Origin: Stakelama marina
Lineage (GTDB): Bacteria; Pseudomonadota; Alphaproteobacteria; Sphingomonadales; Sphingomonadaceae
Reading direction: 5' to 3'
Assembly: GCF_018122655.1 (NCBI RefSeq)
Contig: NZ_JAGRQC010000002.1
Coordinates: forward strand, 1-64,000
Length of the DNA: 64,000 bases
Shown: piece after piece, positions 47,930-59,334 of the stretch
Numbering within the stretch: the stretch's first letter is position 1
How the letters are laid out: each line of letters begins with the position of its first letter
The notes under the pieces: model-generated
What the model was told of the DNA's origin: nothing
Databases searched by the model: none
What the model saw: only the letters and a program-made list of their open reading frames with translations
Translations under genes and position numbers: made by a program

Positions 47930-48364
47930 TTGGCCGATACGATCTATGTCCTCAACGGCCCCAATCTCAATCTGCTCGGGCTGCGCGAGCCCGAAATCTA
48001 TGGTTCCGACACGCTTGACGACATTGCCGGGCAGCTCGAGGACCGGGCGCGCGAACTCGACCTAGAGATCGACATGCGCCAGTCGAACCATGAAGGGCAC
48101 CTGATCGACTGGCTGCACGAGGCGCAGTCGCGTAAGGCGAAGGCGGTAATCCTCAATCCCGGCGGCTACACCCACACTTCCGTAGCGTTGCACGACGCGG
48201 TGAAGGCGATAAATACGCCGGTCATCGAAATACATCTTTCCAACCCGCATGCGCGCGAAGAATTTCGGCATATCAGCTATGTCGGTCGTGCCGCTCGCGG
48301 AACCATCGCTGGCTTCGGCGCGCTTTCCTACATCCTCGCGCTTGAAGCCGCCGCGCGCTTCTGA
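47930..48364 (+). CDS. aroQ: 3-dehydroquinate dehydratase, type II
   Basis: A 144-residue dodecameric-type dehydroquinase catalysing the third shikimate step. Visible: [56 protein letters not shown] and [16 protein letters not shown] with the catalytic His and Arg. The start is TTG at 47930: an AGGAGG site is 9 nt upstream and the conserved N-terminus begins here; the ATG just before is out of frame. aroQ-accB-accC order is common in alphaproteobacteria. Confidence 0.95.
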   Translation: MADTIYVLNGPNLNLLGLREPEIYGSDTLDDIAGQLEDRARELDLEIDMRQSNHEGHLIDWLHEAQSRKAKAVILNPGGYTHTSVALHDAVKAINTPVIEIHLSNPHAREEFRHISYVGRAARGTIAGFGALSYILALEAAARF

Positions 48365-48395
48365 CACAGGGCGCGCTTGTTTGACTGAGGGGCAT

Positions 48396-48896
48396 ATGGC
48401 CGAAGAAAAGAAGAATCACGGCGAAATGCAGATCGACATCGATCTGGTTCGTCAGCTTGCCAGCGTTCTGGATGACACACAGCTCACCGAAATCGAGGTC
48501 GAGGACGGCGACCGCAAGGTCCGCGTGGCGCGCAAGGTCAGCGCCGCCGCCCAGCAATATCAGGCGCCGCCAATGGCCATGGCGCCGCAACCGCACGCCC
48601 AGCAACAGGCGGCAGCGCCTTCCGCTCCGACCGTCGATCCGGTCGGCCCGTCGGCAAGCGATGTCGATGCGGTGAAGTCGCCGATGGTCGGCACCGCCTA
48701 TCTGGCCGCCGAACCCGGCGCCAAGCCGTTCATATCGGTCGGCCAGCAAGTCGCGGCGGGCGACACGCTGCTGATCGTCGAGGCGATGAAGGTGATGAAC
48801 CCGATCGCGGCGCCCGCCGCAGGCACCGTCAAGCAGGTGCTCGTGGAGAACGGCCAGCCGGTCGAGTTCGACCAGCCGCTCGTCGTCGTCGAGTAA
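48396..48896 (+). CDS. accB: Biotin carboxyl carrier protein of acetyl-CoA carboxylase
   Basis: A 166-residue BCCP. The N-terminal helix region ([32 protein letters not shown]) is followed by an Ala/Pro/Gln-rich linker (about 50-90) and a biotinyl domain with the biotin-accepting Lys132 in VEAMKVMN. The start at 48396 follows GAGGGG, 31 bp after aroQ. It ends 4 bp before accC, with which it forms the first half-reaction of fatty acid synthesis. Confidence 0.96.
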   Translation: MAEEKKNHGEMQIDIDLVRQLASVLDDTQLTEIEVEDGDRKVRVARKVSAAAQQYQAPPMAMAPQPHAQQQAAAPSAPTVDPVGPSASDVDAVKSPMVGTAYLAAEPGAKPFISVGQQVAAGDTLLIVEAMKVMNPIAAPAAGTVKQVLVENGQPVEFDQPLVVVE

Positions 48897-48900
48897 GCCG

Positions 48901-50265
48901 ATGCGCGAGATCAAGAAGCTGCTGATCGCCAATCGCGGCGAGATCGCGCTGCGCATTCACCGCGCCTGCCACGAAATGGGCATCAAGACCGTCGCGGTGC
49001 ATTCGACCGCCGATGCCGATGCGATGCACGTTCGCCTGGCCGACGAAGCGATCTGCATCGGCCCGCCCTCGGCGACCGAAAGCTATCTCAACATCCCGAA
49101 CATCATTTCGGCGGCAGAGATTTCGGGCGCCGATGCGGTGCATCCGGGCTATGGCTTTCTGAGCGAGAACGCGAAGTTCGCGGAGATCGTCGAGAGCCAC
49201 GACATCCTGTTCGTCGGCCCGAAGCCCGAACATATCCGCGTGATGGGCGACAAGGTGGAAGCGAAGCGTACCGCGGGCGCGCTCGGCCTGCCGCTCGTTC
49301 CCGGCTCGGACGGCCCGCTGAACGATGTCGAGGAGGCGAAGCAGGTCGCCAACGCGATCGGCTATCCGGTGCTCATCAAGGCGGCGTCGGGCGGCGGCGG
49401 TCGCGGCATGAAGGTGGTGCCGAGCGAAGACCAGCTCGAGACGCTGATGAAGCAGGCGGGCAGCGAGGCCAAGGCGGCGTTCGGCGATGCCACCGTCTAC
49501 ATGGAAAAATATCTCGGCAACCCGCGCCATATCGAGTTCCAGGTGTTCGGCGACGGCGAAGGCAATGCCGTCCATCTCGGCGAGCGCGACTGTTCGTTGC
49601 AGCGCCGCCACCAGAAGGTGCTCGAGGAAGCGCCCTCGCCCGTCCTCGGCCATGCCGAGCGTGACCGGATGGGCGGAATCGTCGCCGATGCGATGGCGGA
49701 AATGGGCTATCGCGGCGCCGGAACGATCGAGTTCCTGTGGGAAAATGGCGAGTTCTATTTCATCGAGATGAACACGCGGCTTCAAGTCGAACATCCGGTG
49801 ACCGAGGCGATAACCGGACTCGACCTCGTGCGCGAACAGATTCGCGTCGCCGAGGGGCGCGGCCTGTCGGTCACGCAGGATCAGGTCACCTTCCACGGCC
49901 ATGCCATCGAATGCCGCATCAACGCAGAGGACCCGCGCACCTTCGCGCCGTCGCCCGGTACGGTGACGCAATTCCACGCCCCCGGCGGCATGCATGTGCG
50001 CGTCGATAGCGGGCTGTACAGCGGCTACCGCGTCCCGCCCTATTACGACAGCATGATCGCCAAGCTGATCGTCTATGGCACCACGCGCGAACGCTGCCTG
50101 ATGCGGCTGCGTCGGGCACTGGAGGAAATGGCGATCGAAGGCGTCAAGACGACGGTGCCCCTCCACCAAGCGCTGCTCGACGATCCCGAGTTCCAGAAGG
50201 GCGACTATACGATCAAGTGGCTCGAAGAGTGGCTGAAGCGCGAGGAAGTTCCCGCCGAGGCCTGA
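48901..50265 (+). CDS. accC: Biotin carboxylase subunit of acetyl-CoA carboxylase
   Basis: A 454-residue ATP-grasp enzyme that carboxylates the biotin on AccB. Landmarks: [51 protein letters not shown] (ATP glycine loop), [38 protein letters not shown] and [16 protein letters not shown]. Length and order are standard. It follows accB by 4 bp. Confidence 0.98.
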   Translation: MREIKKLLIANRGEIALRIHRACHEMGIKTVAVHSTADADAMHVRLADEAICIGPPSATESYLNIPNIISAAEISGADAVHPGYGFLSENAKFAEIVESHDILFVGPKPEHIRVMGDKVEAKRTAGALGLPLVPGSDGPLNDVEEAKQVANAIGYPVLIKAASGGGGRGMKVVPSEDQLETLMKQAGSEAKAAFGDATVYMEKYLGNPRHIEFQVFGDGEGNAVHLGERDCSLQRRHQKVLEEAPSPVLGHAERDRMGGIVADAMAEMGYRGAGTIEFLWENGEFYFIEMNTRLQVEHPVTEAITGLDLVREQIRVAEGRGLSVTQDQVTFHGHAIECRINAEDPRTFAPSPGTVTQFHAPGGMHVRVDSGLYSGYRVPPYYDSMIAKLIVYGTTRERCLMRLRRALEEMAIEGVKTTVPLHQALLDDPEFQKGDYTIKWLEEWLKREEVPAEA

Positions 50266-50282
50266 TGTTTCGCTGACCGGCG

Positions 50283-50307
50283 GCGGCAGCCCCCGCGCCG
50301 CTGCCGC
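50283..50307 (+). terminator. Hairpin after accC
   Basis: Arms GCGGCAGC and GCTGCCGC with a 9-nt loop start 18 bp past the accC stop. There is no T tract; it is a probable end of the aroQ-accBC transcript. Confidence 0.45.
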
Positions 50308-50366
50308 TGGTCAGGCAGCCGACTGGCCTCTACGCTTCTCCGTCGTGAATTGGGGGAGAGGCTGCC

Positions 50367-51020
50367 ATGTTCATCGGTCACTATGCACCGGCATTCGTCG
50401 CCGCGACGTCGAAACGCTCGCCGGGGCTCGGCACGCTGTTCGTCGCCGCGCAACTGGTCGATATCGGGTTTTTCTCGTTCGTACTGGCAGGGGCCGAGCA
50501 TATGCGCATCGTTCCCGGCATCACGCGAATGAACCCGATGGACCTGTACGACATGCCGTGGACGCACAGCCTTGCCGGCAGCGCCGGATGGGCGGTGTTG
50601 TTCGCGCTGATCGTCTGGGCATGGAAGCGCGACCTGACCGCGGCGGCGCTGGCCGGTGCGGTGGTGCTGTCGCACTGGCTGCTCGACCTGCTCGTCCACC
50701 GGCCCGACCTGACATTGGCGGGATCGCCGCCGAAATTCGGCCTCGGACTGTGGAATTTTCCGGCGATCGAAATGCCGCTCGAACTGCTCCTGGCCTTCGG
50801 CGCGCTGGGCTATTACGCGGTTCGCACACGAGCCAGAGGCGCGACGGGAACGCTTTCGCTCGCAATTCTTGCAATCATCCTTGCAACCGTTCAGGCCATC
50901 GACTGGTTCGGTCCAGAGCCGGAACGGCTGACGCCCGCGATACCGATCACGGCGCTGGTCGCCTATGCGGTGCTTGCCGTGCTCGCCGGCTGGAACGAAA
51001 GGAAAAGGGACCTCAGATGA
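50367..51020 (+). CDS. Polytopic membrane protein, YdjM/DUF457-like
   Basis: A 217-residue protein with about six membrane helices. Histidine/aspartate pairs at helix ends (MFIGHYAPAFVAA, MPWTHSLAGSAGW, LSHWLLDLLVHRPDL) recall the YdjM-type membrane-bound predicted metal-dependent hydrolases. The assignment is by motif only. Its stop overlaps the arsC-like start (ATGA), so the two are co-translated. No arsenic genes are nearby. Confidence 0.6.
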   Translation: MFIGHYAPAFVAATSKRSPGLGTLFVAAQLVDIGFFSFVLAGAEHMRIVPGITRMNPMDLYDMPWTHSLAGSAGWAVLFALIVWAWKRDLTAAALAGAVVLSHWLLDLLVHRPDLTLAGSPPKFGLGLWNFPAIEMPLELLLAFGALGYYAVRTRARGATGTLSLAILAIILATVQAIDWFGPEPERLTPAIPITALVAYAVLAVLAGWNERKRDLR

Positions 51021-51361
51021 AAGCGACGATCCTACACAATCCGCGCTGCTCCAAATCGCGCGAGGCACTCAAGATCCTCGACGAAGCGCCCGATGTGCAG
51101 GTCAATATCGTCGAATATCTGAAGCACCCGCCGACCCGCGACCAGCTTGCGGCGCTCTACGAACGCGCCGGGATGACCCCGCGCGACGGCCTGCGCAAGA
51201 ACGAAGCCGTGGCGAAGGACCTCAACCTCAGATCGGCCGACGATGATGCCGTTCTCGACGCGATGGTCGAGCATCCCATTCTGATCGAGCGCCCGCTGGT
51301 TGAAACCGAAAAGGGCGTCCGCTTGGGCCGCCCGCCCGAAACGGTTCGGGAAATCCTGTAA
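51017..51361 (+). CDS. arsC: ArsC family glutaredoxin-type arsenate reductase
   Basis: A 114-residue protein with the catalytic Cys11 in LHNPRCSKSREALKIL and the family C-terminal HPILIERPLVETEKGVRLGRPPE, containing the anion-binding arginines. It resembles the glutathione/glutaredoxin-dependent ArsC/YffB class. The ATG at 51017 lies inside the stop of the upstream membrane-protein gene. With no arsB, arsR or acr3 in sight, a role in arsenate resistance is uncertain; it may be a general reductase of the ArsC fold. Confidence 0.9.
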   Translation: MKATILHNPRCSKSREALKILDEAPDVQVNIVEYLKHPPTRDQLAALYERAGMTPRDGLRKNEAVAKDLNLRSADDDAVLDAMVEHPILIERPLVETEKGVRLGRPPETVREIL

Positions 51362-51375
51362 GCGGAGGCTCCCAC

Positions 51376-52929
51376 GTGGCACGCTTTTCCCCGGCAATCG
51401 AACCCGGCCGCAACTGTTGGCGGATCGAACGCGCCGACAAGGCCACGGTGATCGTCGACGCCGAAGATTATTTCCGGCTCGTTCGCGACGCGATGTGCGA
51501 CGCGAAGCACCAGTTGCTGCTGATCGGCTGGGATTTCGATGCGCGGATCAGGCTGGTTTACGACAAGCAGGATTCGGCGCCTGCTACTGTCGGTGCATTC
51601 ATCGACTGGCTCGTCGAACGAAATCCGGACCTGCAGGTCCATATCCTGCGCTGGGATACGGGCGCGATGAAGAGCATGATCCGCGGCAGCACCATCGCGA
51701 CGATCGCGCGCTGGTGGTGGCACAAGCGGATCCATCTGAAGCTCGACAGCTTTCATCCCACCGGGGCATCGCATCATCAAAAGATCGTCGTGATCGACGA
51801 CTGCCTGGCCTTTTGCGGCGGCATCGACATGACCGGCGACCGCTGGGACACGCGCGATCATACACCGGGCGATGCGCGCCGTAGGGAGCCCGACGACACA
51901 CCCTATGGACCGTGGCACGACGCGACGACCGCGCTTTCCGGGCCGGTAGCGAAGGCGCTGGGCGAACTCTGCCGCAACCGCTGGGAACGCGCCGGCGGCG
52001 AACGGTTGGAAGCCCCTCCACCCGTCACCGGTTGCTGGCCGGACCAGCTTCCCGTGGCCTTTTCGGATGTCGATGTCGCGATTTCGCGGTCTTATCCCGA
52101 CATGCCGGAACAGCCGCCGGTTCACGAGATCGAGCAGCTTTACTGTGACCTGATCGCGCGCGCCGAACGATGGATTTACGCCGAAAGCCAGTATTTCGCG
52201 TCGCGCAAGATCGCCGAAGCAATTGCCAAGCGTCTGGACGAACGCGACGGGCCGGAGATCGTGATCGTCAATCCCGTCCATGCCGAAGGGTGGCTCGAAC
52301 CGATCGCCATGGACACCGCCCGCGCGCGGCTGTTCGAGGCGCTGCGGCGGCGCGACAAATATGGGCGCTTTCGCCTTTATCATGCCGAAAACGCCGCCGG
52401 TGACGAGATCTACATCCATGCCAAGGTCACGGTCATCGACGGCGAGATCCTCCGCGTCGGATCGTCCAATTTCAACAATCGCTCGATGCGGCTCGACACC
52501 GAATGCGACGTGACGATCGACGCCTCGCGCACGCCCGATCCCGAATGCGGAGCCGCGGTATCGCGCGTCGCCTATGATCTGATCGCAGAACATACCGGCA
52601 GCGATATCGAAACGGTGGCGCAGCGCATGGCCGAAACGGGTTCGCTGATCCAAACGATCGACAGCCTGACGAAACCGGGCCGCCACCTGCGCGGATATGT
52701 CACACCCGACCTGAACGAGGTTGAGGCATGGCTGGCCGACAACGAGGTTCTCGACCCCGAAGGCCCCGACGAAATGTTCGAACCCCTCAACAAGCGCAGC
52801 CTGTTCCACCGCCTGCGCGCGACGAGCGACAGCGACGGGGTGGGAACCAAGCTGGCGGTCGGCGCCGGTGCCGCGGTTGTAGCAGGCGCAGCGGTGCTGG
52901 GGATGCTGGCGCGGCGGCGGAACCGATGA
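51376..52929 (+). CDS. Phospholipase D family / cardiolipin synthase-like protein
   Basis: A 517-residue enzyme with two HKD motifs: HHQKIVVID (His134, Lys136, Asp141) and IHAKVTVIDGEILRVGSSNFNNRSM near 350. A hydrophobic Ala/Val-rich helix close to the C-terminus (about 490-510) ends in RRRNR and would anchor it in the membrane. The start is GTG at 51376, placed by GGAGG 7 nt upstream, 14 bp after arsC. Activity could be cardiolipin synthesis or lipid hydrolysis; the length and C-terminal anchor fit the VTRAF/PLD-like proteins found in sphingomonads. Confidence 0.9.
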   Translation: MARFSPAIEPGRNCWRIERADKATVIVDAEDYFRLVRDAMCDAKHQLLLIGWDFDARIRLVYDKQDSAPATVGAFIDWLVERNPDLQVHILRWDTGAMKSMIRGSTIATIARWWWHKRIHLKLDSFHPTGASHHQKIVVIDDCLAFCGGIDMTGDRWDTRDHTPGDARRREPDDTPYGPWHDATTALSGPVAKALGELCRNRWERAGGERLEAPPPVTGCWPDQLPVAFSDVDVAISRSYPDMPEQPPVHEIEQLYCDLIARAERWIYAESQYFASRKIAEAIAKRLDERDGPEIVIVNPVHAEGWLEPIAMDTARARLFEALRRRDKYGRFRLYHAENAAGDEIYIHAKVTVIDGEILRVGSSNFNNRSMRLDTECDVTIDASRTPDPECGAAVSRVAYDLIAEHTGSDIETVAQRMAETGSLIQTIDSLTKPGRHLRGYVTPDLNEVEAWLADNEVLDPEGPDEMFEPLNKRSLFHRLRATSDSDGVGTKLAVGAGAAVVAGAAVLGMLARRRNR

Positions 52930-53062
52930 TAGGCGTTATTCGGGTCGGCGCGCACCGCATGCTCGGAAGCTGGCATGTACCCTTCTCTGACGCTAAACCC
53001 GAAATCATGTTTGATCTCTCCTCCCGCGTGCTAGCGATGACAGCCGAACAAGACTTGGTCTG

Positions 53063-54622
53063 ATGAAGCCCATTCGTTCGATAGCCATCGTTGGCGGCGG
53101 AACTTCCGGATGGCTTGCTGCCGCATATCTCGCGCGCAAGCTGGGAACGGCCAAAGGCGGGGTGGCAATCACCCTGATTGAGTCACCTGACATCGCTACG
53201 GTCGGCGTTGGCGAAGCGACGATCCCTCCCATCCGCAGCATGGTGGCAGCAACCGGCATCTCCGAAGGAGAGTTTCTTCGCGAAACCGGGGGCTCCTTCA
53301 AGCTCGCCATCCGCTTCGACGATTGGTTACACGTTCCCAGCGAACACAGACGGCATAGCTATTATCATGCCTTTGGAAGTTACGGCCGGATAGGCCGCGA
53401 CCTTATGGCGCCCTACTGGCTTCAGCAGCGCGATACCGAACAACGCTCATTCGTTGACTATACAATGCCAGAAGGCCGCATCTGCGATGCAATGTGTGCG
53501 CCCAAACGCCGCGGCGATCCCGAATTTTCCGGTCCTTTCGAATATGCCTATCATTTTGACGCAGCTCGCGCAGCGAAACTGCTTCAAAGGGTCGCTGTCG
53601 AGACGGGCGTAAAGCATCTGCTGGGAAAGGTGGAAAATGTCGAACTCGATGCAAACGGCGATATTGCAGCCCTTGTAACCGATCGCCACGGAAAGCTTGA
53701 AGCCGACCTCTTTATCGACTGTACCGGCTTCGCGGCGCTCCTCATCGAAAAAGCTCTGGGCGTTCGCTTCGACGACGCGACCGACCAATTATTTTGCGAT
53801 CGTGCGGTCGTTTGCAGGCCCCTCTATGAAACGCCTGATGCGCCCATCCCCCCTTTCACGGTCGCCACCGCTCGGCCGCACGGATGGATTTGGGATATTC
53901 CGCTCTCCGAACGACGGGGCGTCGGCTATGTATACTCTTCCCGCTATTGCGAAGCGGAGGATGCCGAACGGAATTTGCGTTCTTATCTCGGAGAAGCCGG
54001 CCGGAACGCTGACAGCTTCGAGATCCGTATTCGTGTTGGCAGCCGCCCAACACAGTGGCATCGCAACTGCATCGCTATCGGGTTGGCGGGCGGCTTCATC
54101 GAACCGCTTGAATCAACAGGAATTTATCTTGTCGATATTGCCTTACGCTGGCTTTCCGACCTGTTCCCCGATCAGTCGACGATGAAGGTGGCCGCGCAAG
54201 AATTCAACCGACGGATGAATGATTGCTATGCAGACATCATCGATTTTGTGAAGTTGCACTATTGTATCAGCAAGCGTGACGATACCCGGTTCTGGATCGA
54301 CAATCGTAATCAGGAAACGTGGCCCGAAACACTAAAGCGCAAACTTGAAAACTGGCGCTTTCGCACACCCGGCGAATATGAAGTTGGCGGTTTGCCCGCA
54401 GTATTCGGCCTCTCCAACTATCTGCAAGTTCTTTACGGCATGCAATATTTTCCCGACCTTTCCGGCCGCGAAGCACAATTCGCTAATATGGAGCACGCGA
54501 ACGAGCGGGCAGACGAGCTTCAGCGGACCGCCCTTGCGGCAGTCGATCGCTTGCCCGAACATCGCGAGCTGATAGGCATGATCGCCGGTGTTGGAACCGG
54601 GATTTTTGCATCGAAGCTGTAG
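53063..54622 (+). CDS. FAD-dependent tryptophan halogenase homologue
   Basis: A 519-residue flavin-dependent halogenase. It has GGGTSGW (residues 11-17) for FAD, Lys80 in GGSFKLAIRF aligned with the hypohalous-acid lysine of PrnA/RebH, the diagnostic WxWxIP motif (Trp275-Pro280), and Glu350-Ser351 in EPLESTGIY. All catalytic positions are therefore intact. It needs reduced flavin from a separate reductase, which is not nearby. The gene is visibly more AT-rich than purL and the PLD gene on either side, suggesting transfer. Substrate is unknown; free tryptophan, indole or a peptide are possible. The 133 bp before it hold no other gene. Confidence 0.92.
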   Translation: MKPIRSIAIVGGGTSGWLAAAYLARKLGTAKGGVAITLIESPDIATVGVGEATIPPIRSMVAATGISEGEFLRETGGSFKLAIRFDDWLHVPSEHRRHSYYHAFGSYGRIGRDLMAPYWLQQRDTEQRSFVDYTMPEGRICDAMCAPKRRGDPEFSGPFEYAYHFDAARAAKLLQRVAVETGVKHLLGKVENVELDANGDIAALVTDRHGKLEADLFIDCTGFAALLIEKALGVRFDDATDQLFCDRAVVCRPLYETPDAPIPPFTVATARPHGWIWDIPLSERRGVGYVYSSRYCEAEDAERNLRSYLGEAGRNADSFEIRIRVGSRPTQWHRNCIAIGLAGGFIEPLESTGIYLVDIALRWLSDLFPDQSTMKVAAQEFNRRMNDCYADIIDFVKLHYCISKRDDTRFWIDNRNQETWPETLKRKLENWRFRTPGEYEVGGLPAVFGLSNYLQVLYGMQYFPDLSGREAQFANMEHANERADELQRTALAAVDRLPEHRELIGMIAGVGTGIFASKL

Positions 54623-54655
54623 CGGTCGCCGAGTACGCTCGCTAAATGCGCTGGC

Positions 54656-56884
54656 ATGAACGACGTCAGCCCCGCCATCACGCCCGAGATCGTCGCCGAG
54701 CACGGTCTTTCCCCGGAAGAATATCAGCGCGTCCTCCATGCGATGGGACGCGAGCCGAACCTTACCGAGCTCGGCATCTTTTCGGTGATGTGGTCCGAAC
54801 ACTGCTCGTACAAATCCTCGCGCATCCATCTGAAGAAGCTGCCGACCGAAGGACCGCAGGTGATCTGCGGGCCGGGCGAGAATGCCGGGGTCGTCGATAT
54901 CGGCGACGGACAGGCGGCGATCTTCAAGATGGAGTCGCATAACCACCCGTCCTACATCGAGCCCTATCAGGGCGCGGCGACGGGGGTCGGCGGCATCCTG
55001 CGCGACGTTTTCACGATGGGCGCGCGGCCAGTCGCGAACATGAACGCGCTGCGTTTCGGGCGGCCCGATCATCCCAAGATGCGCCACCTGATCGCGGGCG
55101 TCGTCCACGGCATCGGCGGCTACGGCAACTGCGTCGGCGTGCCGACGGTCGGCGGCGAGGTGAATTTCCACAAGGCCTATGACGGCAACATCCTCGTCAA
55201 CGCGATGACGGTGGGCGTCGCCGACACGAACAAGATTTTCTATTCGGCCGCCAGCGGCGTCGGCAATCCGATCGTCTATGTCGGGTCGAAGACCGGGCGC
55301 GACGGTATCCACGGCGCGACGATGGCCTCGGCCGATTTCGGCGAGGATTCGGAGGAGAAGCGCCCCACCGTTCAGGTCGGCGATCCGTTCACCGAGAAGC
55401 TGCTGATCGAGGCGTGTCTAGAGCTGATGGCGTCGGACGCGATCGTCGCCATCCAGGACATGGGCGCTGCCGGCCTCACCTCCTCCAGCGTCGAGATGGC
55501 GTCGAAGGGCGGCGTCGGCATCGAACTCGTCATGGACGACGTGCCACAGCGTGAAGAGGGCATGACGCCCTATGAAATGATGCTCAGCGAATCGCAGGAG
55601 CGGATGTTGATGGTGCTCAAGCCCGGTCGCGAGGCCGAGGCGGAGGCGATCTTCCGCAAATGGGAGCTCGATTTCGCGGTCATCGGGCGCGTCACCGATA
55701 CCGGGCGAATGGTGCTGAGGTGGCAGGGCGATACGGTTGCGGACATTCCGCTCGCGCCGCTTGCCGACGACGCGCCGCTTTACGACCGACCGCATGTGCC
55801 GACCGTCGTTCCGACGATGCCGGAAGTGCCGGAAAGCAACGACATCAAGGCCGATTTGCTGACGCTGATGGCCTCGCCCGACATCGCCAGCCGCCGCTGG
55901 ATCTGGGAGCAGTACGACCACATGGTCGGCGCCGACACGGTGCAGCGCCCCGGCGGCGACGCCGCGGTCGTGCGCGTACACGACACGGCCAAGGGGCTGG
56001 CGATCACCACCGATTGCACGCCGCGCTATTGCTTCGCCGACCCGGTCGAGGGCGGCAAGCAGGCGGTGGCCGAGGCGTGGCGCAACCTGTGCTCGGTGGG
56101 CGCGAAACCGCTCGCCATCACCAACTGCCTGAACTTCGCCAACCCGCAGCGGCCCGAAATCATGGGCCAGTTCGTCGGATGCCTGGCGGGCATGGGCGAA
56201 GCATGCACCGCGCTCGACTTCCCCGTCGTGTCGGGCAACGTCTCGCTCTACAACGAGTCGAAGGCGACTGGCGGCGGATCGGCGATCCTCCCCACCCCCG
56301 CGATCGGCGGGGTCGGGCTGCTGGCCGACTGGCAGAAGTCGTGCACGATCGGGTTCAAGAACACCGGCGACGCGATCCTCGTGATCGGCGACCGGATGGG
56401 GCATCTCGGCCAGTCGCTGTGGCTGCGCGAGGTGCTGGGCCGCGAGGAAGGGCCGCCGCCGCCGGTCGACCTGAATGCCGAGCGCCGCGCGGGCGACTTC
56501 ATCCGCACCGCGATCGAACAGGAATGGGTCACAGCCTGCCATGACGTTTCCGACGGCGGGCTGGCCGTGACGGTCGCCGAGATGGCGCTCGCCTCGAACA
56601 TCGGCGCGATGATCACCGAGGCGCAGCCCTTCGGCGTCTCCGGATCGTTCTTCGGCGAGGATCAGGGCGTCTATGTCGTCACGGTACGCGACGAATTCGC
56701 CGCCGATTTCATGGAAGCGGCGGAAAAGGCGGACGTCGTCGTCGATCTGCTCGGCCGGACGATCAAGGACCGCATCGTGTTCGAGCTCGAGGATGTCGAC
56801 GCAGTCGTGACGATCGACGAGCTTCGCACCGCGCACGAAGGCTTCTTCCCGAAACTGATGGGCGAGGACGCCGCGCTCGCCTGA
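54656..56884 (+). CDS. purL: Phosphoribosylformylglycinamidine synthase subunit PurL
   Basis: The 742-residue small-type PurL, which works with PurS and PurQ to convert FGAR to FGAM in purine synthesis. Motifs: [65 protein letters not shown] and the second-half [15 protein letters not shown] and SGNVSLYNE. It is not the large fused gammaproteobacterial form, as expected for this group. purS and purQ are not in the window. The start at 54656 is [10 protein letters not shown]. Confidence 0.97.
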   Translation: MNDVSPAITPEIVAEHGLSPEEYQRVLHAMGREPNLTELGIFSVMWSEHCSYKSSRIHLKKLPTEGPQVICGPGENAGVVDIGDGQAAIFKMESHNHPSYIEPYQGAATGVGGILRDVFTMGARPVANMNALRFGRPDHPKMRHLIAGVVHGIGGYGNCVGVPTVGGEVNFHKAYDGNILVNAMTVGVADTNKIFYSAASGVGNPIVYVGSKTGRDGIHGATMASADFGEDSEEKRPTVQVGDPFTEKLLIEACLELMASDAIVAIQDMGAAGLTSSSVEMASKGGVGIELVMDDVPQREEGMTPYEMMLSESQERMLMVLKPGREAEAEAIFRKWELDFAVIGRVTDTGRMVLRWQGDTVADIPLAPLADDAPLYDRPHVPTVVPTMPEVPESNDIKADLLTLMASPDIASRRWIWEQYDHMVGADTVQRPGGDAAVVRVHDTAKGLAITTDCTPRYCFADPVEGGKQAVAEAWRNLCSVGAKPLAITNCLNFANPQRPEIMGQFVGCLAGMGEACTALDFPVVSGNVSLYNESKATGGGSAILPTPAIGGVGLLADWQKSCTIGFKNTGDAILVIGDRMGHLGQSLWLREVLGREEGPPPPVDLNAERRAGDFIRTAIEQEWVTACHDVSDGGLAVTVAEMALASNIGAMITEAQPFGVSGSFFGEDQGVYVVTVRDEFAADFMEAAEKADVVVDLLGRTIKDRIVFELEDVDAVVTIDELRTAHEGFFPKLMGEDAALA

Positions 56885-56955
56885 GGAGCGAGGGAACCGC
56901 GAGGCGCGCCGGTGGTAGAATGTCCGATACTATCGGCTGACCAAGGGAGGCCTGC

Positions 56956-57332
56956 ATGACCGATCACAAATCCCCCCTCGCCCGCGACCTGGGTTTCGAT
57001 CGCGGTATGAAAGTGTGGTTCCGCGACCTGCCTTCCGCGGTCCGCGCAGCGCTCGACCCGGACCGGATGGAGTTCGACGAACTCGCCGCGCCGTCACAGG
57101 GGATCGAGGGTTCGCTGATCTTTGTCGAGGACCGCGATACGCTCGCCAAGGAACTTCACGCATTCCACGATCTGCTGGCGCCGGCCGGTTTTGTCTGGGT
57201 GGCGTGGCAGTCCGGCCTCGATGAGGAAAGCGTGCGCGAGGCAGCCCGTCCCTGTTCGCTGTCGCCCACCGACACTGCGGCGATCGGCGACTGGACCGCG
57301 CTCAAACTGTCGAACCGCAGCGGCCGCGACGC

Positions 57333-57336
<4 letters not shown>
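56956..57336 (+). CDS. Small soluble protein of unknown function, DUF3052-like
   Basis: A 126-residue acidic protein: MTDHKSPLARDLGFDRGMKVWFRDLP, ending LKLSNRSGRDA. The pattern (GFRPGMxVWFxDLP-like opening, a central hydrophobic strand SLIFVEDRDTLAKEL and GFVWVAWQSG) recalls DUF3052 proteins, but I am not sure of the family. A GGGAGG site lies before the ATG. Its stop codon overlaps the GTG start of the deiodinase-like gene (GTGA), so the pair is translationally coupled. Confidence 0.6.
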
Positions 57337-58013
<677 letters not shown>

Positions 58014-58073
58014 TCGGGCTGGCAAGTCGCCGTCCATGACCTATCATCGACGGGTACAGGCCGGGGGAAACTG

Positions 58074-59327
58074 ATGGCGACGACGCAGCCCGAACGGATC
58101 GCCACGCTCGATATCGTGCGCGGCGTCGCGGTGATGGGCATCCTGTTCATGAATATCGTGGGCTTTGCGATGCCAGAGCCGGCCTATATGAACCCGCGCG
58201 CCTATGGCGGGGCGAGCGGGATCGATCTCGCCGCCTATATCGCCAATTTCATCCTGTTCGACGGCAAGATGCGCGGGCTGTTCTCCTTTCTGTTCGGAGC
58301 GTCGATGCTGCTGGTGATAGAGCGCGCCGAAATGGGCGGGCAGAGCGCGGCCAGAGTCCATTATTCGCGAATGATATGGCTGCTCGTCTTCGGGCTGCTT
58401 CACCTCTGGCTTATCTGGTGGGGCGACATTCTGACTCTCTATGCGCTGGTCGGCATGACCGCTTATTATTTCCGTGATTTCCCGACCCGCAAGCTGGTGC
58501 GGACGGGGATCATTCTGCTCGGCCTGCAATGGCTGCTGATGATAACCATGCCGATCGGCATCCATTCGACGCTCGCAGGATTGAACGATGCGGAAACCGC
58601 AGGCCAGGCACGCCGCGCGCTGGAGCAATTTCAGCACGGTTTCGGTGTTCCATCGACAGACTGGATTGGCGAGCAGCTTGCGCTGATGCGCGGCGGATAT
58701 GGGCCGATCCTTGCCGACCGGCTGACCCACAATATCGCGACGCCGCTCAACGCCTTCGTCTTCGTGGGCGCGGAAACGCTTGCCTATATGCTGTTCGGCA
58801 TGGCCGCGCTCAAATCTGGCATGCTGACCGGCGCATGGCCGCGAAAGCGATACGCCAAATGGACGATCGTCGGCTTCGCGATCGGCATCCCCGCTTATGC
58901 CGCAATCGCCGCATATCTGGTCTCGACCGGCTTCGCGCTGCTTCCCGTCGCTGTCGGATTGATGGTGCTGACATTGCCGTTCCGGCCGCCGATGATCCTC
59001 GCCTGGGCCGCACTCATCATCCTTGCGGCACGACCCGGCGGGGCGCTGACCACGCGAATCGCGGCGGCGGGCCGGATGGCGTTCAGCAACTATCTGGGCA
59101 CCAGCATCGTCTGTACGACCTTTTTCTACGGCTATGGCTTCGGGCAGTTCGGCCGCCTGTCGCGCGCCGAGCTGTACCTTGTTGTCATCGCGGTATGCGC
59201 GGCGATGCTCTTATGGTCGAAACCCTGGCTGGCGCGCTTTCGGTACGGCCCGCTCGAATGGCTGTGGCGGAGCGCCGCTCGCGGCAAGTTGCAGCCCATT
59301 TCCGGCGGAGCAACGACCGAGCGCTGA
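58074..59327 (+). CDS. DUF418 domain membrane protein
   Basis: A 417-residue protein with about ten membrane helices. The opening ERIATLDIVRGVAVMGILFMNIVGFAMP, then FDGKMRGLFSFLFGASM and GRMAFSNYLGTSIVCTTFFYGYG, are the hallmarks of DUF418 (YeiB-like) proteins. They may act in acyl transfer or export; function is not established. It follows the deiodinase-like gene by 60 bp. Confidence 0.9.
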   Translation: MATTQPERIATLDIVRGVAVMGILFMNIVGFAMPEPAYMNPRAYGGASGIDLAAYIANFILFDGKMRGLFSFLFGASMLLVIERAEMGGQSAARVHYSRMIWLLVFGLLHLWLIWWGDILTLYALVGMTAYYFRDFPTRKLVRTGIILLGLQWLLMITMPIGIHSTLAGLNDAETAGQARRALEQFQHGFGVPSTDWIGEQLALMRGGYGPILADRLTHNIATPLNAFVFVGAETLAYMLFGMAALKSGMLTGAWPRKRYAKWTIVGFAIGIPAYAAIAAYLVSTGFALLPVAVGLMVLTLPFRPPMILAWAALIILAARPGGALTTRIAAAGRMAFSNYLGTSIVCTTFFYGYGFGQFGRLSRAELYLVVIAVCAAMLLWSKPWLARFRYGPLEWLWRSAARGKLQPISGGATTER

Positions 59328-59334
59328 CGATTAA

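Noticed and set aside
50367..51361. Arsenic-resistance operon around the ArsC-like gene
   Set aside because: Neither arsB/acr3 nor arsR is present, and the coupled upstream gene is an unrelated membrane protein; ArsC-fold proteins are often outside ars operons.
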